This document shows, piece after piece, positions 7,423 to 10,647 of a DNA stretch of 10,647 nt. This DNA comes from Propionibacteriaceae bacterium (GTDB lineage Bacteria > Actinomycetota > Actinomycetes > Propionibacteriales > Propionibacteriaceae), in the NCBI GenBank assembly GCA_031287505.1, contig JAITSW010000158.1:1-10647 (forward strand), read 5' to 3'. Position 1 is the stretch's first letter. The number at the start of each line of letters is the position of its first letter. The notes under the pieces are model-generated. The model ran no database searches. It was given only the letters and a program-made list of their open reading frames with translations, and was not told where the DNA came from. The translations under genes and the position numbers were made by a program.

Positions 7423-8363
7423 GTGGGCTTTCTTACATTGACGCGGCCACCGTTCTGCAGCTGCTTACCCCGCAGGCCGCAGTGGAAGCCATCACCGGGG
7501 CGCTGCTGGCAGGCGTTGACCCCGCCGGCGGGCCACCGCGCTCGGCAGTGCCCACCACCGCTGGCGAGTATTTGATCATGCCTGCCGAGGCTGGCCCGGT
7601 CACCGGCGTTAAAGTGCTCACCGTGGCTCCCGATAACCCCAGCCACGGCCGGGCGCGCATTCAAGGCGTCTATGCCCTTTTCGACGCGCAATACCTGCAT
7701 CCGATTGCACTTATGGATGCCGTCAGCATTACGAATCTGCGCACCCCGGCGGTATCAATTTCCGCCATCTTGCCCCTGGTGAAATCCTTAGCAGGCAAAG
7801 TGGTAAACGTGGTGGCCTTCGGCACCGGCCCACAGGGCCAAGGGCATGTCCGCACCCTGCTGCCCTTCGTCGGCTCGATTCGGGTGACATATGTCTCGCG
7901 CGGCAAACCCGGTGACCTGGACGATTTCCCCGGCACGCAGGTGTCGTGGCTGGCCGCATCCAGTGCCGAATTGCCACAGCGCATCGCACAAGCCGACGTG
8001 GTCTTTGCCGCAACGTCGGCTGCCACCCCGCTGTTTGACTCTGCTCTGATAGCGCCCGGGACGATCGTGGTTGCGGTGGGCTCGCACGACCGGGGACATC
8101 GCGAGTTGGATTCTGCTTTACTGGCCCGTTCGCAAGTCGTGGTGGAAGACCTGGCCACCGCCGTCCGCGAAGCTGGAGATGTGGTGCTCGCGTTGGCCGA
8201 AGACGCCATAAGGGAAGCGGATTTGATTACCCTTGCCGGTGTTGCCACCGGCAAAGCCGAATTGGACGCGTCCAAGGTCACCGTCTTCAAATCCACCGGG
8301 ATGGCCTGGGAAGACTTGGTGGTTGCCGATGCCGTTTATCAACGTTGGCTAGCTGGCCGGTAA
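7419..8363 (+). CDS. Ornithine cyclodeaminase/mu-crystallin family reductase
   Basis: The 314-residue product has the OCD/mu-crystallin pattern: GVKV with K65 (substrate Lys), ITNLRTPAVS with R108, a Rossmann loop AFGTGPQGQGHV at 133-144, and FKSTGMAWEDL near 290-300. In true ornithine cyclodeaminase a catalytic Asp sits in a GGDCPGKTEL block. Here the aligned block is GSHDRGHREL (221-230), with His where that Asp should be. I therefore favour an NAD(P)H-dependent imine reductase, for example delta1-pyrroline-2-carboxylate reductase or another ketimine reductase, over a cyclodeaminase. Paired with a proline racemase family gene, this fits hydroxyproline or D-proline catabolism; the pairing is known from hydroxyproline operons. 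The ATG overlaps the upstream stop as ATGA, and no separate ribosome site is visible. Confidence in family is high, in substrate moderate. Confidence 0.87.
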   Translation: MSGLSYIDAATVLQLLTPQAAVEAITGALLAGVDPAGGPPRSAVPTTAGEYLIMPAEAGPVTGVKVLTVAPDNPSHGRARIQGVYALFDAQYLHPIALMDAVSITNLRTPAVSISAILPLVKSLAGKVVNVVAFGTGPQGQGHVRTLLPFVGSIRVTYVSRGKPGDLDDFPGTQVSWLAASSAELPQRIAQADVVFAATSAATPLFDSALIAPGTIVVAVGSHDRGHRELDSALLARSQVVVEDLATAVREAGDVVLALAEDAIREADLITLAGVATGKAELDASKVTVFKSTGMAWEDLVVADAVYQRWLAGR

Positions 8364-8372
8364 ACTGGCCAA

Positions 8373-8504
8373 GTGCCCGTTACCCCGCTAATCGCTCCTT
8401 TGGGGATCACGGCGCCAGAGTTGCTGGTGTTAGGTCTGGCTCTGGCCGCGATCCTGCTCTACTCGATTGCGCGCTTGGCGCGGAAGGATGGAAGCGATGT
8501 TTGA
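8373..8504 (+). CDS. Small single-span membrane protein (43 aa)
   Basis: A short open frame starts at a GTG 9 bp after the OCD-family stop and ends in a TGA inside the start of the nitrobindin gene. The 43 residues read as a short polar start, a hydrophobic helix ELLVLGLALAAILLYSIARL (about 16-35), and a basic to acidic tail ARKDGSDV. This is the look of a single-pass membrane microprotein with its positive residues after the helix. Position favours reality: co-directional, filling the gap between two genes and overlapping the next start by 8 bp. No Shine-Dalgarno is evident, so it may be coupled. I do not recognise the family. Confidence 0.5.
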   Translation: MPVTPLIAPLGITAPELLVLGLALAAILLYSIARLARKDGSDV

Positions 8505-8991
8505 GATCCCGCGAGATCTAAATCCCGGCCTAATCGGCCTAGCTTGGCTGCGCGGCCATTGGGAGGGCGTCGGCTACCGGCAGTGGCCCGGTGAAGAGAA
8601 GACCAGCTATACCATCGCCATCGACTTCGCCGATAACGGCGGCGACTATCTGCACTATCTCGCCCAGTCTTTCGAAGTGGACGAAAATGGCACTCCGGTG
8701 CGCGCGTTGGACATGGAAACCGGCTTTTGGCGTCCCCTAAAAGACGGCACGGTAGAAGTAACGATGTGTTCTCCAGACGGCTATGCCGAAATCTGGTTTG
8801 GCAAGCTAATCGGCGCCCGCATCGACTTGATCACCGACGCGGTAGCCCGCACCCAAGACGCCAAAGTCAAATACACCGCCGGACGACGCCTCTACGGCAA
8901 CGTCGACTCAAAACTAATGTTCTCCTTCGACCGCGCCACCGAAGACGAAGAACTGCAGCCCTACACTTGGGCCACCCTAGAACGCGCCTAG
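8497..8991 (+). CDS. Nitrobindin-like FABP-family heme protein
   Basis: The 164-residue beta-barrel protein matches the bacterial nitrobindin/UPF0678 family (Rv0813c type). Such proteins bind heme, and nitrobindins react with NO and peroxynitrite. Family traits are LAWLRGHWEGVGY (15-27), a central ETGFWRPLKDGTVEV (74-88), EIWFGKLIGARIDL and AKVKYTAGRRLYG, ending LQPYTWATLERA. In nitrobindins the last motif is usually LQ-x-HL-x-A-x-L, whose His is the proximal heme ligand; here that position seems to be Tyr156. The N-terminal barrel signature is also divergent, QWPG rather than YPTI. I chose ATG 8497. GGAAGG lies 9 nt upstream, and the reading from 8467 or 8488 would only add overlap with the small membrane gene. 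Heme binding is therefore uncertain. Confidence 0.85.
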   Translation: MFEIPRDLNPGLIGLAWLRGHWEGVGYRQWPGEEKTSYTIAIDFADNGGDYLHYLAQSFEVDENGTPVRALDMETGFWRPLKDGTVEVTMCSPDGYAEIWFGKLIGARIDLITDAVARTQDAKVKYTAGRRLYGNVDSKLMFSFDRATEDEELQPYTWATLERA

Positions 8992-8994
8992 CTG

Positions 8995-9945
8995 ATGCCG
9001 TCTGAAGTTACGCTGGCGTCCGGGCCAGACGCGGGTGCCGTCTGGCACTATGGCGAGCCGATTCGCGAGCAACGCGCCATCGTCAACGGCACCGCCGGCG
9101 TCGACCTTGGCCACCTGCCGGTTTTGGCGATTGCCGGCCCAGACCGACTGGGTTGGCTGAACAATTTGACCACCCAGCAACTCGCAAATATCGCGCCGGG
9201 GAAACTCGTCAGGGCGTATTTGCTCAATCCCCAGGGCCATGTCCTATATGAGTTGGCCGGTGTCGACGACGGCGGGGTTTTCCGCGCCTCAACCGAGCCG
9301 GACCAGGCGCAAGCCCTACTGAATCACCTGGCCAAAATGCGGTGGCGCAGCAAAGTCGAGATCACCGACGTCAGCGCGGATTTCACGCTCATTGTCCCAG
9401 CGGGCGCGCCTGAGCCAAACATTGTGCCGCGTGCCGCCGCCGAAGCCCTGCTCGGCGTTGAGCGGGCTGGCCTTTGGGCATACGAAGCCCTGCGCATCGC
9501 GTCAGGACGACCGCGCGCCTTCTTGGATTTCGATGCCAACACCTTGCCCAACGAACTGGCGAATCCCGAAGGCGACCACCTAGGCGCCCACGTCCACCTG
9601 CGCAAAGGCTGCTACCCCGGCCAAGAGACGGTGGCCAAGGTCTTCAACATCGGAAAACCACCCCGCCGCCTCACCCTCTTGCATTTGGACGGCTCTGAAG
9701 ATGCCCTCCCCGAAGTAGGCGCAGACGTGTTGTTTGAGGGTGAAGCCGTTGGACGTATGGGCACCTCCGAACGCCACTATGAACTCGGCCCCGTCGGCTT
9801 AGCCCTGCTCAAGCGCGATCTCCCGCTCGAAGCCCAAATAGAAGTGGGGGGCATCGCGGCAGCACAGCAGAAAATCGTTGACCCCGATGCGGGGCTTCAC
9901 GTTCGCCCTGAAGTGGGAAAACGCTCACCGCGCTCGCTTATCTAG
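8995..9945 (+). CDS. ygfZ: YgfZ/GcvT-family folate-binding protein
   Basis: The 316-residue protein belongs to the folate-binding YgfZ/GcvT/IscA-associated group, which supports Fe-S cluster repair and tetrahydrofolate-dependent processes. The hallmark K-G-C-Y-x-G-Q-E motif is at 204-211 (KGCYPGQE, C206). ANTLPNELANPEGDHLGAHV precedes it (about 181-200). Early traits, including DLGHLPVLAIAGPDRLGWLNNLTTQQL (about 37-63), match the aminomethyltransferase-like N-terminal fold. The start is an ATG three bases after the nitrobindin stop with no obvious Shine-Dalgarno, suggesting coupling. The position beside nitrobindin, and upstream of thioredoxin, fits the actinobacterial neighbourhood remembered from mycobacteria (Rv0811c-Rv0816c region). 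Confidence 0.9.
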   Translation: MPSEVTLASGPDAGAVWHYGEPIREQRAIVNGTAGVDLGHLPVLAIAGPDRLGWLNNLTTQQLANIAPGKLVRAYLLNPQGHVLYELAGVDDGGVFRASTEPDQAQALLNHLAKMRWRSKVEITDVSADFTLIVPAGAPEPNIVPRAAAEALLGVERAGLWAYEALRIASGRPRAFLDFDANTLPNELANPEGDHLGAHVHLRKGCYPGQETVAKVFNIGKPPRRLTLLHLDGSEDALPEVGADVLFEGEAVGRMGTSERHYELGPVGLALLKRDLPLEAQIEVGGIAAAQQKIVDPDAGLHVRPEVGKRSPRSLI

Positions 9946-9985
9946 CCGAATGCGAAATCACTCCCGTCAACGCTGATGCCCTGGT

Positions 9986-10177
9986 GCGAGAGAGCCCGGG
10001 GCTTCATGGTCTTCGCAAAGTTCGCGTCAACGGCGGTGTCGCCGTGGTAGCGAGAATGCCCAGAACTTCGCGGTTTTCCGAGTTGGGGCATGTGATAGGC
10101 GTAGCGCGTGGTGGCGAGAGTGCCCAGGACTTCGCGGTTTTCGCGAAGGGATTACTGGACTTGATTTGTGGTGCCAT
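9986..10177. repeat. Three degenerate tandem copies of a 64-bp repeat
   Basis: Copies begin at 9986, 10050 and 10114, exactly 64 bp apart. The best-conserved part is a 35-bp pair at 10044-10078 and 10108-10142, identical at 32 of 35 positions, each holding GCGAGA, GCCCAG and CTTCGCGGTTTTC. The first copy is more diverged but keeps GCGAGAG, GCCC, CTTC and TTCGC at matching places. The remainder of each copy diverges strongly. The period is not a multiple of three, so a protein repeat is unlikely. Confidence 0.65.
10130..10148. repeat. Perfect 7-bp hairpin in the third repeat copy
   Basis: CTTCGCG (10130-10136) is complementary to CGCGAAG (10142-10148) around a GTTTT loop. It sits in the third copy of the 64-bp repeat, and the second copy lacks the full right arm. 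No T tract follows on either strand, so this is not a standard intrinsic terminator. Confidence 0.55.
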
Positions 10178-10245
10178 GCCAGCGCGCCAACTGCGACCCC
10201 CTCGAGGTGTAGAAGTAGAGTTAAGTGCCCTAGCAAGAAGACTTT

Positions 10246-10250
10246 AGGAG
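10246..10250 (+). promoter_or_regulatory. Shine-Dalgarno of thioredoxin
   Basis: AGGAG at 10246-10250, within TTTAGGAG, lies 4 bases before ATG 10255. It is the clearest ribosome site on the plus strand of this window and supports that start. Confidence 0.7.
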
Positions 10251-10254
10251 AATC

Positions 10255-10638
10255 ATGGCCGCTGTCCAGCCCGTTTCCGACGCAACATTCGAAGAGTTGG
10301 TATTGAAGTCGAACACCCCGGTGTTGGTTGATTTCTGGGCCGGGTGGTGCTCTCCCTGCAAGCAGGTTGCCCCCATCGTTGAAGAGCTAGCCGGGCAATA
10401 CGCCGGCCAAGTCACGTTCTACTCCATGGATATCGACGCCAACGGCGAAACCCCGATGAACTACGGGATTATGAGCATCCCAACGCTCCTAGTCTTCTCT
10501 GGCGGCCAAGTGGTGAAAACAATTTCCGGCGCCCGCCCCAAAAAGCGATTGGGCAAGCAGATCGCCCGAACAGTACGACCCCAGGGCCGTTACGGCGTGA
10601 AGAGAACCTATACGCGCGGCCCTGGCGGCGCTTGTTGA
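10255..10638 (+). CDS. Thioredoxin with WCSPC site and basic C-terminal tail
   Basis: The 127-residue protein has the thioredoxin fold: DFWAGWCSPCKQVAP with catalytic C32 and C35, cis-Pro76 in SIPTLL, and FSGGQVVKTISGARPKKRL for the last strand and helix. It would reduce protein disulfides in the cytosol, using thioredoxin reductase or mycothiol-linked electrons. Two features are odd. The active site is WCSPC rather than the usual WCGPC. The last helix runs on for about 20 residues (from about 108) through RPQGRYGVKRTYTRGPGG to a terminal Cys127, whereas ordinary thioredoxins stop near 105-110. The tail is basic and overlaps an inverted repeat (10581-10625). The start is fixed by AGGAG at 10246-10250. 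From memory, the mycobacterial relative (ThiX) lies in the same neighbourhood. Confidence 0.9.
   Translation: MAAVQPVSDATFEELVLKSNTPVLVDFWAGWCSPCKQVAPIVEELAGQYAGQVTFYSMDIDANGETPMNYGIMSIPTLLVFSGGQVVKTISGARPKKRLGKQIARTVRPQGRYGVKRTYTRGPGGAC
10581..10625 (+). terminator. Inverted repeat under the thioredoxin 3' end
   Basis: CCAGGGCCG (10581-10589) is complementary to CGGCCCTGG (10617-10625), a perfect 9-bp GC-rich stem with a 27-nt loop. It lies inside the reading frame of the thioredoxin tail. There is no T tract after it, so termination is doubtful. It may be an RNA structure or chance in GC-rich sequence. Confidence 0.3.
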
Positions 10639-10647
10639 CGTCACAGC

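Larger units (their letters stand above)
9946..10254. other. Intergenic region upstream of thioredoxin
   Basis: This interval separates the YgfZ-like gene from thioredoxin. It holds three degenerate copies of a 64-bp tandem repeat (9986-10177) and a perfect 7-bp hairpin. The thioredoxin promoter should lie between the repeat and position 10245, but I cannot mark one. Two short readings across it (9984-10247 plus strand, 10027-10236 minus strand) follow the repeat and shift frame between copies, so I do not call them genes. Confidence 0.6.

Noticed and set aside
9984..10247. 87-codon plus-strand and 69-codon minus-strand readings over the repeat
   Set aside because: The 64-bp period moves frame from copy to copy, there is no ribosome site, and the products show no family.
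10530..10638. Frameshift creating the thioredoxin tail
   Set aside because: Other frames do not give a better thioredoxin ending, and the existing frame continues the last helix plausibly, so I report the tail as unusual instead.
1..10647. CRISPR array, insertion sequence, tRNA or rRNA
   Set aside because: No spaced identical repeats of CRISPR size, no transposase, no flanking inverted repeats and no tRNA or rRNA pattern was seen.

Overview
The window looks like chromosomal DNA of a moderately GC-rich actinobacterium. The strongest marker is a mycothiol synthase gene (mshD), because mycothiol is an actinobacterial thiol. It lies next to a GlnR-type orphan regulator and a ppk-mutT1 pair. From memory of mycobacterial gene order, glnR-mshD, ppk1-mutT1 and the nitrobindin/YgfZ/thioredoxin group are all neighbourhoods seen elsewhere in the phylum. 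A secreted protein with an SdrD-B/Cna-B-like domain hints at a host-associated lineage, but the genus cannot be named from this sequence.

Layout. Positions 1-1250 (minus strand) hold the N-terminal part of a secreted or surface protein: signal peptide, probable beta-propeller-like body, start of an SdrD-B-like domain. It runs off the left edge. Positions 1251-1612 are non-coding and carry a long hairpin and a compact cluster of DnaA-box-like 9-mers. Positions 6156-1613 (minus strand) are a four-gene unit, glnR > mshD > ppk > mutT1, in which every junction overlaps. Positions 6157-6405 are a divergent intergenic region with a 12-bp palindrome and a candidate extended -10. Positions 6406-9945 (plus strand) are five tightly packed genes: a proline racemase/4-hydroxyproline epimerase family enzyme, an ornithine-cyclodeaminase/mu-crystallin family reductase, a 43-residue single-span membrane protein that is easy to miss, a nitrobindin-like protein and a YgfZ/GcvT-like folate-binding protein. 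Positions 9946-10254 carry three degenerate copies of a 64-bp tandem repeat. A thioredoxin gene fills 10255-10638.

How the genes may work together. The minus-strand unit couples a nitrogen regulator with thiol synthesis, polyphosphate synthesis and nucleotide/polyphosphate housekeeping. The first two plus-strand genes are the core of an imino-acid (hydroxyproline or proline) conversion step. The nitrobindin, YgfZ and thioredoxin genes suggest redox, heme/NO or Fe-S related functions. Nothing here is clearly a new defence or mobile system. The most unusual observations are the 64-bp repeat array, the nitrobindin whose expected heme-ligand His is a Tyr, the thioredoxin with a WCSPC site and a basic Cys-ended tail overlapping a hairpin, and the DnaA-box cluster at the end of the ppk-mutT1 unit.
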